From NCBI RefSeq assembly GCF_005887555.1, contig NZ_VCIA01000001.1, positions 2,542,001 to 2,606,000 of the forward strand: 64,000 nt of DNA. The letters are read 5' to 3'. The notes below the pieces were generated by a model. That model made no database searches, was not told where the DNA came from, and saw only the letters and a program-made list of their open reading frames with translations. Shown in pieces: positions 45,387-58,944 of the stretch. Within the stretch, counting starts at the first letter, position 1; the number at the start of each line of letters is the position of its first letter. Source of the stretch: Lentibacillus cibarius (GTDB lineage: Bacteria; Bacillota; Bacilli; Bacillales; Amphibacillaceae). The translations under genes and the position numbers were made by a program.

Positions 45387-45592
45387 TAAAAATGCCTCCT
45401 AAAATGGTTGCATGACTTTATTGCAACTCAATCTGATGATTTCCAGATTCAACTATATCAAAAATGAGAGTGGAATGGCACTTATTCCCTCTCATGAATG
45501 GAGTACATGCACAATAAACATTAGTTTTTCTATAAATAGGTGGTAATTAATGGAGTGGATAAGCATAGGATGAGTATAGAGCGAGGGATAGT

Positions 45593-46035
45593 ATGAATCT
45601 TATTTCATGGTTGATCATGTCGGCGATTGTTATCATCGTTTTTGTTAGTATTGTTACCTTTGTCCGTAGTGGAAAGCTAAGCAATATGCAAGAAAGCCGG
45701 TTTTCCGCAGAAATATTTTATACACTTTTAGTTATCTATCTCATTGTTATTTTTGGCTTCGCATTAATTTATTTCATTTTGTCTATGAATCAAATTTTAC
45801 TGGTCGAGAATGGCGAACTACGGGAAGTCAGTGTGTTCGGGTCACTCGTTCATTCCATTTACTTTAGTGGTGTTACCTTATTGACAATTGGCTATGGTGA
45901 CATCACACCGATTGGTATTGGAAGGATAATCGCGCTGATCCAAGCATTAATTGGTTACATTTGCCGGCTGCTTTCGTACTGAAATTGGTGCAATCCAATC
46001 ACAAAGATAGAGACAGGAATACTGATATGCTATAG
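45593..46035 (+). pseudogene. Two-TM potassium channel protein, single frameshift near the C-terminus
   Basis: The protein has three hydrophobic segments, with the pore and selectivity filter in SGVTLLTIGYGDITPIG. The frame stops at 45982 with the odd tail ICRLLSY. One extra T in the TTT at 45960-45962 would give GYILPAAFVLKLVQSNH and a stop at 46035, a natural end of the second pore helix. So either a recent one-base deletion or a sequence error. It would pass K+ across the membrane. It lies between gsaB and bcp on the opposite strand to gsaB. Confidence 0.75.
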
Positions 46036-46071
46036 TGAACATAATAGAGATTTGGAATGGAGGGATACTAC

Positions 46072-46539
46072 ATGCGTACTGTTGTGGGCGAGCAAGCACC
46101 GGACTTCACACTGCCGAATCAGAACGGGAAACAAGTAAGCCTGTCTGACTTCCGGGGTCAACATGTCGTTCTCTACTTTTATCCGAAAGACATGACACCC
46201 GGCTGTACAAACCAAGCGTGCGATTTTCGTGATGCACAGGAGTCCTTCAGTGAGCTGAATGCGGTTATCATTGGTGTAAGTCCGGACCCTGCCGAGCGCC
46301 ACCAGAAATTTATTGATAAACATGATTTGCCGTTTATGCTGCTTGCAGATGAGGATCATAAAGTGGCAGCGGATTATGGTGTGTGGAAGTTAAAGAAAAA
46401 CTTCGGAAAAGAGTTCTACGGCATCGAACGTTCCACTTTCATTATTGATAAAGAGGGCAACTTACAAAAGGAATTCCGTAAAGTAAAAGTCGACGGGCAT
46501 GTTGAGGAGGCACTCAATTATTTAAGGGAGAATAATTAA
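46072..46539 (+). CDS. bcp: Thioredoxin-dependent thiol peroxidase (Bcp)
   Basis: A 155-residue peroxiredoxin of the PrxQ/Bcp class: [21 protein letters not shown], peroxidatic Cys47 and resolving Cys52 in [13 protein letters not shown], and [10 protein letters not shown]. It reduces peroxides using thioredoxin. The ATG at 46072 has GGAGGG 7 bases upstream; the frame extension to 46057 was rejected. Located near perR as ygaF is in B. subtilis, fitting peroxide defence. Confidence 0.93.
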   Translation: MRTVVGEQAPDFTLPNQNGKQVSLSDFRGQHVVLYFYPKDMTPGCTNQACDFRDAQESFSELNAVIIGVSPDPAERHQKFIDKHDLPFMLLADEDHKVAADYGVWKLKKNFGKEFYGIERSTFIIDKEGNLQKEFRKVKVDGHVEEALNYLRENN

Positions 46540-46544
46540 AGCAA

Positions 46545-46581
46545 TAAGGCAGTCCATCAATCTTGGGCTGCCTTCTATTTT
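46545..46581 (+). terminator. Terminator of bcp
   Basis: AAGGCAGTCC pairs with GGGCTGCCTT, followed by CTATTTT. Confidence 0.75.
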
Positions 46582-46644
46582 GATGGAATTTTCAGTTGAA
46601 AACGATTACCATAGAGAGTGGATAATAGTTTGGAGGGGATTGGG

Positions 46645-47595
46645 TTGGTCATTTTATCTTCAGCAAAGATTTCGGAAAAACACCGGAAAACATTGCGCGA
46701 ACACTACCCGAATGCAACATTTATTTTCTGCAGTAATATGGACGAGGCTAAACATAAAATAAAGCATGCTGAGATTTTGATTACGTTTGGGGAAGACCTT
46801 TCTGCCGACATCATCAGTCAGGCAACAAATCTCAAGTGGATTATGGTGATATCAGCCGGTATCGATCAACTGCCGTTCGAGGCAATAAATGAACGAGGCA
46901 TTCTGGTGACGAATGCTAGAGGAATACATAAAGTCCCGATGGCTGAATATGCAATTTCAATGCTCTTGCAAGTGTATCGTCAGGAGAAACAGCTGATTGA
47001 AAACGAAGCAGCCAAAAAGTGGGATCGATCGGTACGCATGAAAGAAATAACCGGTAAAACAATACTTATTGCCGGTACAGGTGCAATAGGCCAGGAAGTA
47101 GCGCGACTTGCCAAAGCGTTTCGAATGAAGGTATACGGTGTATCGAGAAGCGGGAGGGATTTGGAGTATTTCGACAAAAATTTTTCCCAAAGTAAAATGG
47201 AAACCGTGTTGCCCGAGGTTGATTTCGTCGTCTCTGTGTTGCCGAGTACACCATCAACAAAAGGCTTTTTCACGTATGATCATTTCAAACAGATGCCGAA
47301 TCATGCCGTGTTTCTAAACATGGGTAGAGGTGATGCGGTCCGTGACGATGACATCATCAGGGCACTCCAGGAAGGTGAGATTGCCCATGCTGTGCTTGAC
47401 GTGTTTGCAGAAGAACCATTACCGGAAAACGACCCACGCTGGACAATGGAAAATGTTACAGTCACCCCGCACATGTCCGGCATTTCACCACATTACCAAA
47501 AACGAGCACTAGAGGTATTTGAGGAGAATCTTAAGGTATATTTACAAAACCGGAATGATTTTGTGAATCGAATCGATGTAACAAAGGGCTATTAG
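46645..47595 (+). CDS. D-isomer-specific 2-hydroxyacid dehydrogenase
   Basis: A 316-residue NAD-dependent dehydrogenase with the nucleotide-binding motif AGTGAIGQEVARLAKAF (about 140), substrate-binding arginine in NMGRGDAV, acid DVFAEEPLPENDP, and catalytic histidine in TPHMSG. The TTG at 46645 has GGAGGGG 6 bases upstream and gives the normal N-terminal strand MVILSSAKI; an upstream GTG at 46618 lacks a site. It is the gene preceding perR, as in several Bacillus species. The substrate (glyoxylate/hydroxypyruvate type or other) is not determined. Confidence 0.88.
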   Translation: MVILSSAKISEKHRKTLREHYPNATFIFCSNMDEAKHKIKHAEILITFGEDLSADIISQATNLKWIMVISAGIDQLPFEAINERGILVTNARGIHKVPMAEYAISMLLQVYRQEKQLIENEAAKKWDRSVRMKEITGKTILIAGTGAIGQEVARLAKAFRMKVYGVSRSGRDLEYFDKNFSQSKMETVLPEVDFVVSVLPSTPSTKGFFTYDHFKQMPNHAVFLNMGRGDAVRDDDIIRALQEGEIAHAVLDVFAEEPLPENDPRWTMENVTVTPHMSGISPHYQKRALEVFEENLKVYLQNRNDFVNRIDVTKGY

Positions 47596-47714
47596 ATGTG
47601 CGTATTTATACAGAAAAAGGGGACAAGGGAACGACATCTCTGATAGCGGGCAAATGTCTAGCCAAAATGATTTGCGTGTGGAAACTAGTCGCATCCTAAT
47701 TTAATACTTTAAAT

Positions 47715-47746
47715 GAGCGATTTTAATTATAAAATCGCTCGTTTTT
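47715..47746 (+). terminator. Terminator of the hydroxyacid dehydrogenase gene
   Basis: GAGCGATTTT pairs with AAAATCGCTC around AATTAT, followed by GTTTTT. Confidence 0.8.
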
Positions 47747-47788
47747 CGTTCAAATTAATATTATTATCACGTTGGAAATATACTTATA

Positions 47789-47835
47789 TTGACAGAACAG
47801 CACAAAAACAGGTACACTAATTATAAGAATTATAA
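47789..47835 (+). promoter_or_regulatory. perR: perR promoter with PerR box
   Basis: TTGACA (47789-47794) and TACACT (47813-47818) are 18 bases apart. Immediately downstream, TTATAAGAATTATAA (47821-47835) matches the PerR consensus TTATAATnATTATAA with one mismatch, overlapping the expected transcription start. PerR is thus likely autoregulated. Confidence 0.8.
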
Positions 47836-47880
47836 TATAAGAATATTATTAGATATCAAAAATACGGGAAAGTGGGGTGC

Positions 47881-48330
47881 ATGACGGTGTCTGATGAAAG
47901 ATTGCAGGAAGCGATTAATACACTAAAAGAATCTGGTGTGCGTATAACACCACAACGTCATGCGGTTCTTGAATACCTTCTTCATTCAACGATTCACCCA
48001 ACAGCTGATGACATATATAAAGCCCTCGAGAGCAAATTCCCAAATATGAGTGTTGCCACTGTATATAATAACTTACGTGTGCTTCGCGAAACCGGGCTTG
48101 TTCGTGAATTGACGTATGGTGATTCATCAAGCCGTTATGACTACAATTCAAGTGAACATTATCATATCATTTGTGAAGTGTGCGGGAAAATTGAGGACTT
48201 TCATTATCCAATACTGGATGAAGTAGAGTCATTGGCAGAACAGGTTACCGGTTTTGATGTGAGTCATCACCGAATGGAAATTTACGGTACTTGTGAAAGC
48301 TGCCAAAAAACTGAAACAGCGAAACATTGA
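47881..48330 (+). CDS. perR: Peroxide-responsive repressor PerR
   Basis: A 149-residue Fur-family repressor: winged helix (about 10-85, with [12 protein letters not shown] and [13 protein letters not shown]), the Fe/Mn site (HPTADD histidine, [24 protein letters not shown]) and the structural zinc site of two CxxC pairs (CEVC and CESC). Oxidation of histidines by peroxide in the iron form releases DNA. The ATG at 47881 has GTGGGGTG upstream. The gene is next to bcp and the box at 47821 suggests autoregulation; the zosA box could be another target. Confidence 0.93.
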   Translation: MTVSDERLQEAINTLKESGVRITPQRHAVLEYLLHSTIHPTADDIYKALESKFPNMSVATVYNNLRVLRETGLVRELTYGDSSSRYDYNSSEHYHIICEVCGKIEDFHYPILDEVESLAEQVTGFDVSHHRMEIYGTCESCQKTETAKH

Positions 48331-48343
48331 TGAAAAAGACTTA

Positions 48344-48380
48344 AAAAAATCCAGCTCCTATTAGGGTGCTGGATTTTTTA
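48344..48380 (+). terminator. Terminator of perR
   Basis: AAATCCAGCTCC pairs with GGGTGCTGGATTTTTT with one mismatch, followed by a long T-run. Confidence 0.85.
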
Positions 48381-48453
48381 TGTTTAGCGGAAAACTATAT
48401 GCGCTGGATCCATAATAAAGGACGCTCTTACCGGTTTTGCCGAAACAATCAAA

Positions 48454-48840
48454 TCACCGCTTTTTGTTCGACTTTGCTTGTTTCCGGTATTTCCGTTTAT
48501 TGTATTTCTCATCGAATTCCATACCTTCCAAATCCTTATCAAGCGTTAACGGCTGTTTACAATGCATGCAAGCATCAACACGGCCCAACATTTTTGTCGG
48601 TTTTTCACAGTTTGGGCAAACGATTGAAACAGCCTTGGTAGATAACATGCCAATCCAGAAATAAACAACACAGCTTAGTAGTATAAATAAGATTCCGATT
48701 AGAAATAAGATCAGCATCAGCCATTCAATTTTTTTAGCCAGCAGCCCACCGTACATAATAGCAAAACCGACAAAAATTAAAATAAGCGCAAAAGAACGGA
48801 TCTTATTTATTTTGCTGGAATAAACCAGATTTTCAGCCAT
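48454..48840 (-). CDS. ygzB: YgzB-family membrane protein with zinc ribbon
   Basis: A 128-residue protein with two hydrophobic segments (about 18-34 and 40-62) and a cytosolic zinc ribbon (CPNC and CMHC, about 74-94), ending with a basic tail [17 protein letters not shown]. This layout and the N-terminus [19 protein letters not shown] match the B. subtilis YgzB family, located next to perR and ygxA. Function unknown. GGAGGA lies 9 bases upstream of the ATG. Confidence 0.9.
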   Translation of the reverse strand: MAENLVYSSKINKIRSFALILIFVGFAIMYGGLLAKKIEWLMLILFLIGILFILLSCVVYFWIGMLSTKAVSIVCPNCEKPTKMLGRVDACMHCKQPLTLDKDLEGMEFDEKYNKRKYRKQAKSNKKR

Positions 48841-49193
48841 TTATATGTCCTCCTTGTAATCCTTCACACGTCAGTATAGCACATTTTGGATTATTATAAT
48901 AAAGCAAAAACGCTATTCTCCCTCATTGAATGATCGTTGAATAGAATTAAATCTATATAAGCGGTTGATCGACCATTGCATTTTTGATTTAATCAGATGC
49001 TTGAAGTGGTGTTCTTACTGTCTGATAATGCAGGGTGAAATTTTTTACCGTTACGTATGTCTGTGGAAAATAAACTTTACGAACATAAAACATGATATTA
49101 GTCATGATTTATCTAAACGATTTTTAAGTTTAAAAAAGGATTTCTCCTAATCATAACGAAATAGATAGTATTCAACGTAATGGAGGAAGTTAA
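48841..49193. other. Divergent intergenic region between ygzB and ygxA
   Basis: AT-rich, no supported gene. A 61-codon frame at 48965-49150 lacks a start site and family likeness and was not accepted. The region must hold both divergent promoters, but no hexamer pair was convincing. Confidence 0.4.
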
Positions 49194-50057
49194 ATGAAAG
49201 AATTATTCAAACCAATTTATCAAGAACAAATAAACGATGCCAATACATTGGGTATCATTTTAATTGAGAAGACGAAACCGGACAGTTCAATTACCGATAA
49301 TTTTGATGTGATTATGCTTGTTATTGTAAAAGCGTCAAATACCGATCATCACGAAAAACATTACGAATTCAATAACAAAACCGCAGCAATGCTTACCTTG
49401 ACCGAGAACTCACTTAATAAATGGATTGATACTAATGGGAATCGAAAATCTGTAGAGTGGATATTTGCCGGTAAGGTTGTTTTTGATCGTGATGGATACA
49501 TTTCAAAATTGAAAGACCAGTTAAGAAGGTTTCCACATGAAAAAAGAGATTTACGCAAAGCAATGGAGTTCGGCGAGTTGCTCAAAAGTTATAGTGAAGC
49601 TAGGGATCTTTATATGTCCGAACAATATAAAGATGCTTTTAGTAGAATGGTTCGTACCCTTCATTATCTTGCCAGGCTTGCATTAGTCGAAAAAGGATAT
49701 CACCCTGAAGTAACACTGTGGAATCAGGTGAAGAAAATAGATCCTGAAATATATAAACTGTACGATGAATTAATTGAAAGTGATGAACCTATAGCCAAGC
49801 GGGTACAGCTGATGATGCTAGCTGCCGACTTTGTGATTAGCAGAAGAGCAAAGGTATCAGCAAAACATCTATTGGAGATAATGGAAGAAAAAAGCTCATG
49901 GTCTTATGAAGAGCTAAAAAATCATTCTAAAATAGCTTCCTATGTATTTGGCTTAACGGCAATACTTCATTATTTAACGGAGAAAGGCATACTGGCAGTG
50001 GAGAAAGAGGAAACAAAGGTTGGTGGTGTTTATTTACGAAGGTATCATGTAAACTGA
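49194..50057 (+). CDS. ygxA: YgxA-family nucleotidyltransferase-like protein
   Basis: A 287-residue cytosolic protein that matches YgxA: the N-terminal domain (about 1-115, LGIILIEKTKPDS, NFDVIMLVIVK) is nucleotidyltransferase-like, and the C-terminal half is helical with a winged helix near the end (KIASYVFGLTAILHYLTEKGILAVEKEE). GGAGG stands 6 bases before the ATG. It is the last protein gene before the rRNA operon in B. subtilis (ygxA-rrnD), as here, but an ISLre2 element lies between. Reaction unknown. Confidence 0.88.
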   Translation: MKELFKPIYQEQINDANTLGIILIEKTKPDSSITDNFDVIMLVIVKASNTDHHEKHYEFNNKTAAMLTLTENSLNKWIDTNGNRKSVEWIFAGKVVFDRDGYISKLKDQLRRFPHEKRDLRKAMEFGELLKSYSEARDLYMSEQYKDAFSRMVRTLHYLARLALVEKGYHPEVTLWNQVKKIDPEIYKLYDELIESDEPIAKRVQLMMLAADFVISRRAKVSAKHLLEIMEEKSSWSYEELKNHSKIASYVFGLTAILHYLTEKGILAVEKEETKVGGVYLRRYHVN

Positions 50058-50244
50058 GCTAGAGAAACCGGTAGCCGGATTTTAAAAAGCGTGTAAATTA
50101 GTGCTTCCGCTTGCCGGTTCTCCTGATTCTGATATGTTTTTTTCTTTTGTTGCTGATTGTATAGTGATCTATTTAGTTTGTTTAAAATATGTGTAAAATA
50201 ATTCTCGGGGCCACCTGAGGCAATTTTCTAGTCAAAAAAGAGAA

Positions 50245-51820
50245 GGCACTCTATCATAAATGTATGCTTTGACGGGCAAATACATTTCGAAAGAGGCCTT
50301 CTCATGGAAACTATTATATCAAGATTATACGCATTAATAAAGGAAACAAACAACTTAGTTGATTTGGAAGAAAGCATTCGACTCTATATGTATGAGGTGT
50401 TTGCTTCCCAGATGGGGGAAGTGTTCACACAGATTAATAAGGTGATTAAAGCTGAGAAACAGAAGTTGGGCTGGACTGTCGAGCGTGAAGATTGGAAAAC
50501 GGTTCAATTCACGTTTGGGGCAGTTCGTTTTCGGCATACATTAATGCATGACCTGAAAGGTGATTCTCACTATCCCTTTGATGAGTGGGCTGGTCTTCGG
50601 AAAAGTCAACGATACAGTCCCCTGACGGAGGTAAAAGTGGCTGAATTGGCTAGTGAGAGCACGTATCGTGCATCAGTCCAAACTTTGAAGGAATGGACCC
50701 CCGTAACGATGAGTCATCAAACAGTCGGGAGTATCGTGAAGCGTGTTGGAGATGCGCAGTCCCAGGCTGATGTGGAACTGGCGGCTGAACTGGAGGAAGC
50801 AGCGTCCCTTCCGGAGGGAAAAGAAGTTGACTATTTATATACAGAGGCAGATGGCGTTTTTGTCCGTTCTACAAAGAAAAAGAAAAGCCATGAGGTCCGG
50901 CATGCGATTATGCATGAAGGCTGGGTCAAAAATGGCAAACGGGTCTCACTCAGCAATCAACACGTAATCATGACAACGAAGCCGACTGATGACTTTTGGA
51001 AAGAGGTGCAGTCATATGCGGCCCATGGTTATTCGCTGGAGAATACGCAGGTTGTGACAAATAGTGATGGCGGGCAGGGCTACACAGCTGAACGGTTCCA
51101 GGAAGCCTTTTCCCAGTCCCGTTATCCCGTGTTGAATCAACTTGACGCTTACCATGTAGCTCAGGCGTTAAATCGGGCATTAGGCGGTGAAAAGAGTGAA
51201 TTTAAGGACGGGATAAGAAAAGCGTTAAAACAACACGATTGGCAACAGTTCATACTTTGGCTGGATACATACGAAAGTACCCTGGAAAACGCAAAACAGG
51301 TAGAAAAGGTAAACGGTTTTCGAACTTACATTCAGCACAATTGGGATCGTATTTTTGACTGGCGTGAGAAAGTGGAAGACCCGCCAGAAGACGCACGAGG
51401 CTTAGGGGCTATGGAATCCAATCAGCGTCGCGTTTCTTTCCGGATGAAAAGACGGGGGATGCATTGGAGCGTAGAAGGCAGTGAAGCTATGGTGAAAGTA
51501 AAACAGGGTATCCTCAATAACACGTTGCGGGATGTTTATCTCACATCCCAAAAACGAAGCGCACGCAAGCAGCGAGACGTTGAAAAGACCGTTCGCATGA
51601 CGGAGTATTTGAATCAGCCAACACGCCCATCGATTGGCGCAAAAGAAGGTTCCATCAGTTTATATACAGCCCATTCATCAGCGATAGGAAACTTGATGAA
51701 GAGTTTTAGGTAATACCCTGCATGTTTTTGTCAGGTTCCGGGTTTTGGAACGTGACGAAAACATGCAGGCCACCAAGCGACAGCGCGGTAGCCGGAAAAC
51801 GTGTACAAAAATAGAGTGCC
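50245..51820 (+). mobile_element. ISLre2-family insertion sequence
   Basis: One transposase gene lies between the inverted ends GGCACTCTAT (50245-50254) and ATAGAGTGCC (51811-51820). A hairpin (CTGCATGTTTT / AAAACATGCAG) after the transposase gene at about 51718-51769 serves as its terminator. Clear target duplications beside these ends were not found, so the exact borders may lie a few bases outside. The element sits between ygxA and the rRNA promoters. Confidence 0.75.
50304..51713 (+). CDS. ISLre2-family transposase
   Basis: A 469-residue transposase. N-terminal zinc-ribbon-less region, then TFGAVRFRHTLMHD, YSPLTEVKVAELASESTYRAS, and the acidic residues of a DDE-like core: YTEADGVFVRS (first D), NSDGGQGYT (second D) and LDAYHVAQALNRALG region, GAMESNQRRVSFRMKRRGMHWSVEGSEAM (E, split at will). 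The segment EADG plus H-x5-G pattern and length fit ISLre2/UPF0236. The frame is complete, and AAAGAGG precedes the ATG, so the element is probably functional. Confidence 0.9.
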   Translation: METIISRLYALIKETNNLVDLEESIRLYMYEVFASQMGEVFTQINKVIKAEKQKLGWTVEREDWKTVQFTFGAVRFRHTLMHDLKGDSHYPFDEWAGLRKSQRYSPLTEVKVAELASESTYRASVQTLKEWTPVTMSHQTVGSIVKRVGDAQSQADVELAAELEEAASLPEGKEVDYLYTEADGVFVRSTKKKKSHEVRHAIMHEGWVKNGKRVSLSNQHVIMTTKPTDDFWKEVQSYAAHGYSLENTQVVTNSDGGQGYTAERFQEAFSQSRYPVLNQLDAYHVAQALNRALGGEKSEFKDGIRKALKQHDWQQFILWLDTYESTLENAKQVEKVNGFRTYIQHNWDRIFDWREKVEDPPEDARGLGAMESNQRRVSFRMKRRGMHWSVEGSEAMVKVKQGILNNTLRDVYLTSQKRSARKQRDVEKTVRMTEYLNQPTRPSIGAKEGSISLYTAHSSAIGNLMKSFR

Positions 51821-51881
51821 AAATATATTGGTGTGACAACCACATCGAGAAAAGATTGACACATACTGTTTAAAAAAGTTG

Positions 51882-51910
51882 TTGACTAGTGATTATATAC
51901 ATGGTACATT
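51882..51910 (+). promoter_or_regulatory. rRNA promoter P1
   Basis: TTGACT, 17 bases, TACATT. G of a GTCGC motif is 8 bases after the -10 hexamer and is the likely start. First of four tandem promoters before 16S. Confidence 0.7.
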
Positions 51911-51969
51911 TATATCCGTCGCAAAAATTCATATCGAATTTAGCCGACAAAAATTTTATAGATTTTCCC

Positions 51970-51998
51970 TTGATTAACAAAGGGAGCCATGTTATATT
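51970..51998 (+). promoter_or_regulatory. rRNA promoter P2
   Basis: TTGATT, 17 bases, TATATT; GTCGC follows at the expected start, as in P1. Confidence 0.75.
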
Positions 51999-52053
51999 AG
52001 TAACCGTCGCTTTAAGGAGCACCACAAACACTTTTTAAAAAATAAAAAAGTTA

Positions 52054-52082
52054 TTGACTTTGCTTCTACAAGGTGATATATT
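52054..52082 (+). promoter_or_regulatory. rRNA promoter P3
   Basis: TTGACT, 17 bases, TATATT; GTCGC again follows 7 bases after the -10. Confidence 0.8.
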
Positions 52083-52126
52083 AATAAAGTCGCTTTTTCA
52101 ACAAAACAAATTAAATAAATCAATTG

Positions 52127-52155
52127 TTGACATCAACATGATTATTTGTTAAACT
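52127..52155 (+). promoter_or_regulatory. rRNA promoter P4
   Basis: TTGACA, 17 bases, TAAACT. The leader RNA then holds an antitermination boxA-like GCTCTTTGAAAACTG near 52193, as in Bacillus rRNA operons. Confidence 0.8.
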
Positions 52156-52352
52156 GAAAAAGTTGATTTGGCAAAAAAGTCAATTAAGTTCGCTCTTTGA
52201 AAACTGAACAAAACAGCCAGTATGACAAAAGATGTCAGAGGTAAGAAGTTGGAAATTAAATCATTTGATTTAATGAAGATTTCAATCCCTGGAATCAATT
52301 TTAAAGCTAAGACATGAAGACTGATTGGCGTCAGTCTTATCACAAACTTTTT

Positions 52353-57026
<4,674 letters not shown>

Positions 57027-57223
57027 CTACTACAGTCGTTGAATCACACTCTTATTTAGTTTTTAGGGTGTAAATTTCAAATTTACCCTTGATTTTTTCA
57101 AAAAAACCATTATAATATTTATTGGCACGAAGAAATCAGTCGACCACTTGGTTATAAAAGGTTTTGATTAAAGCTCCTATATTTCAAGTTTTGCGGGAGA
57201 CAAAATCATTCATAACTTTAGGG

Positions 57224-57339
57224 TCTGGCGATGATAGCGGAGAGGACACACCTGTTCCCATGCCGAACACAGCAGTTAAGCTCTCCAGCGCCGATGGTAG
57301 TTGGGGCCTTGCCCCTGCAAGCGTAGGACGTCGCCAGGC
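57224..57339 (+). rRNA. rrf: 5S ribosomal RNA
   Basis: About 116 bases, with closing stem TCTGGCG/CGCCAGG and the central CCATGCCGAACACAGCAG. It lies about 200 bases after 23S. Confidence 0.95.
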
Positions 57340-57355
57340 ATTTCCTTTGGTATAT

Positions 57356-57430
57356 TCCACAGTAGCTCAGTGGTAGAGCTATCGGCTGTTAACCGATCGG
57401 TCGCAGGTTCGAATCCTGCCTGTGGAGCCA
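57356..57430 (+). tRNA. tRNA-Asn (GTT)
   Basis: Cloverleaf complete with encoded CCA; anticodon GTT in CTGTTAAC. First of 14 tRNAs, 16 bases after 5S. Confidence 0.96.
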
Positions 57431-57431
57431 T

Positions 57432-57523
57432 GGAGAGCTGTCCGAGTGGTCGAAGGAGCACGATTGGAAATCGTGTAGACCGCTATCGCGGTCTCGAGGG
57501 TTCGAATCCCTCGCTCTCCGCCA
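57432..57523 (+). tRNA. tRNA-Ser (GGA)
   Basis: Class II tRNA with a long variable arm; anticodon GGA in TTGGAAAT; CCA encoded. Confidence 0.96.
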
Positions 57524-57539
57524 TTATAATTATCTTTGT

Positions 57540-57611
57540 GGCCCGTTGGTCAAGAGGTTAAGACACCGCCCTTTCACGGCGGTAACACGGGTTCGAATCC
57601 CGTACGGGTCA
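57540..57611 (+). tRNA. tRNA-Glu (TTC)
   Basis: Anticodon TTC in CTTTCACG; acceptor GGCCCGT/ACGGGTC; CCA not encoded. Confidence 0.95.
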
Positions 57612-57674
57612 TCATTAATTTAAAGGATAGAGTTGACGGCATGTAAATACATGCAATCGCACATCCTGTGCGTC

Positions 57675-57750
57675 GGAGGATTAGCTCAGCTGGGAGAGCA
57701 CTTGCCTTACAAGCAAGGGGTCGCAGGTTCGAGCCCTGCATCCTCCACCA
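57675..57750 (+). tRNA. tRNA-Val (TAC)
   Basis: Anticodon TAC in CTTACAAG; CCA encoded; normal cloverleaf. Confidence 0.96.
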
Positions 57751-57773
57751 TATTTCACTTATTTATTTCATAT

Positions 57774-57850
<77 letters not shown>

Positions 57851-57938
57851 AAATTATTCAATTAACTACGTCGAATAACTATCATTGCTAAATGAATATC
57901 AGTTGTGCTTCATGAGTGCAACCAAAACAATTTAACAT

Positions 57939-58015
57939 GGTCCGGTAGTTCAGTTGGTTAGAATGCCTGCCTGTCACGCAGGAGGTCGCGGGTTCGAGTC
58001 CCGTCCGGACCGCCA
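57939..58015 (+). tRNA. tRNA-Asp (GTC)
   Basis: Anticodon GTC in CTGTCACG; CCA encoded. Confidence 0.96.
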
Positions 58016-58053
58016 TTTTTAAATTAAATCTTATCATTGCTTAACACCTTTAA

Positions 58054-58126
<73 letters not shown>

Positions 58127-58147
58127 CCTTTTCCAAATATAGGATAT

Positions 58148-58232
58148 GGAGGGGTAGCGAAGTTGGCCAAACGCGGCGGACTGTAAATCCGCTCCCTCAG
58201 GGTTCGGGGGTTCGAGTCCCTCCCCTCCACCA
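58148..58232 (+). tRNA. tRNA-Tyr (GTA)
   Basis: Class II tRNA with variable arm; anticodon GTA in CTGTAAAT; CCA encoded. The Thr tRNA found here in B. subtilis rrnD is absent between Phe and Tyr. Confidence 0.95.
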
Positions 58233-58243
58233 TTTAAATAAAT

Positions 58244-58317
58244 AGGGGTATAGTTTAATGGCAAAACGAAGGTCTCCAAAACCTTTGATGCGGGTTCGAC
58301 TCCTGCTACCCCTGCCA
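58244..58317 (+). tRNA. tRNA-Trp (CCA)
   Basis: Anticodon CCA in CTCCAAAA; CCA end encoded. Confidence 0.96.
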
Positions 58318-58330
58318 TAATTTCTATTAT

Positions 58331-58407
58331 GGCGGTCGTGGCGAAGTGGTTAACGCACCGGATTGTGGCTCCGGCATTCGTGGGTTCGATCCCCACCGGT
58401 CGCCCCA
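58331..58407 (+). tRNA. tRNA-His (GTG)
   Basis: Anticodon GTG in TTGTGGCT; the extra 5' G (G-1) gives an 8-base acceptor stem; CCA encoded. Confidence 0.95.
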
Positions 58408-58422
58408 TTATAATCGATATAT

Positions 58423-58497
58423 TGGGCTATAGCCAAGCGGTAAGGCATCGGGTTTTGATCCCGTGATTCCCAGGTTCGAATCCTGGTAGCCCAGCCA
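58423..58497 (+). tRNA. tRNA-Gln (TTG)
   Basis: Anticodon TTG in TTTTGATC; acceptor TGGGCTA/TAGCCCA; CCA encoded. Confidence 0.96.
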
Positions 58498-58503
58498 GTA
58501 AAA

Positions 58504-58578
58504 GCGGAAGTAGTTCAGTGGTAGAACACCACCTTGCCAAGGTGGGGGTCGCGGGTTCGAATCCCGTCTTCCGCTCCA
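58504..58578 (+). tRNA. tRNA-Gly (GCC)
   Basis: Anticodon GCC in TTGCCAAG; CCA encoded. Confidence 0.96.
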
Positions 58579-58599
58579 TTTTCTTTATATTTTTCTTTT

Positions 58600-58673
<74 letters not shown>

Positions 58674-58687
58674 AGTACAACTTTTAT

Positions 58688-58769
58688 GCCGGTGTGGCGG
58701 AATTGGCAGACGCGCACGACTCAAAATCGTGTTCCTACGGGAGTGTGGGTTCGAGCCCCACCACCGGTA
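58688..58769 (+). tRNA. tRNA-Leu (CAA)
   Basis: Class II tRNA with variable arm; anticodon CAA in CTCAAAAT; CCA not encoded. Last tRNA of the array; the B. subtilis rrnD array has another Leu tRNA here. Confidence 0.94.
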
Positions 58770-58805
58770 TCTTTAGATGAAAACAAAATAATTTAAAAAA
58801 ACGAT

Positions 58806-58852
58806 AAAACACTCACAAATATTGATACACCAATGTTTGTGAGTGTTTTTGT
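58806..58852 (+). terminator. Terminator of the rRNA/tRNA operon
   Basis: AACACTCACAAA pairs with TTTGTGAGTGTT, followed by TTTTG, about 40 bases after the last tRNA. Confidence 0.85.
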
Positions 58853-58944
58853 TAACAAGGATATAAGGTTATTTTTATTCCATGGATAGTTGAATGATTT
58901 TTGCTCGAAGAATAATTCTAATTCAATCCGACAAATCGCTAAGT

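Noticed and set aside
48965..49150. 61-codon frame upstream of ygxA
   Set aside because: No ribosome binding site, no recognisable domain, biased toward W/C/F as in AT-rich noise.
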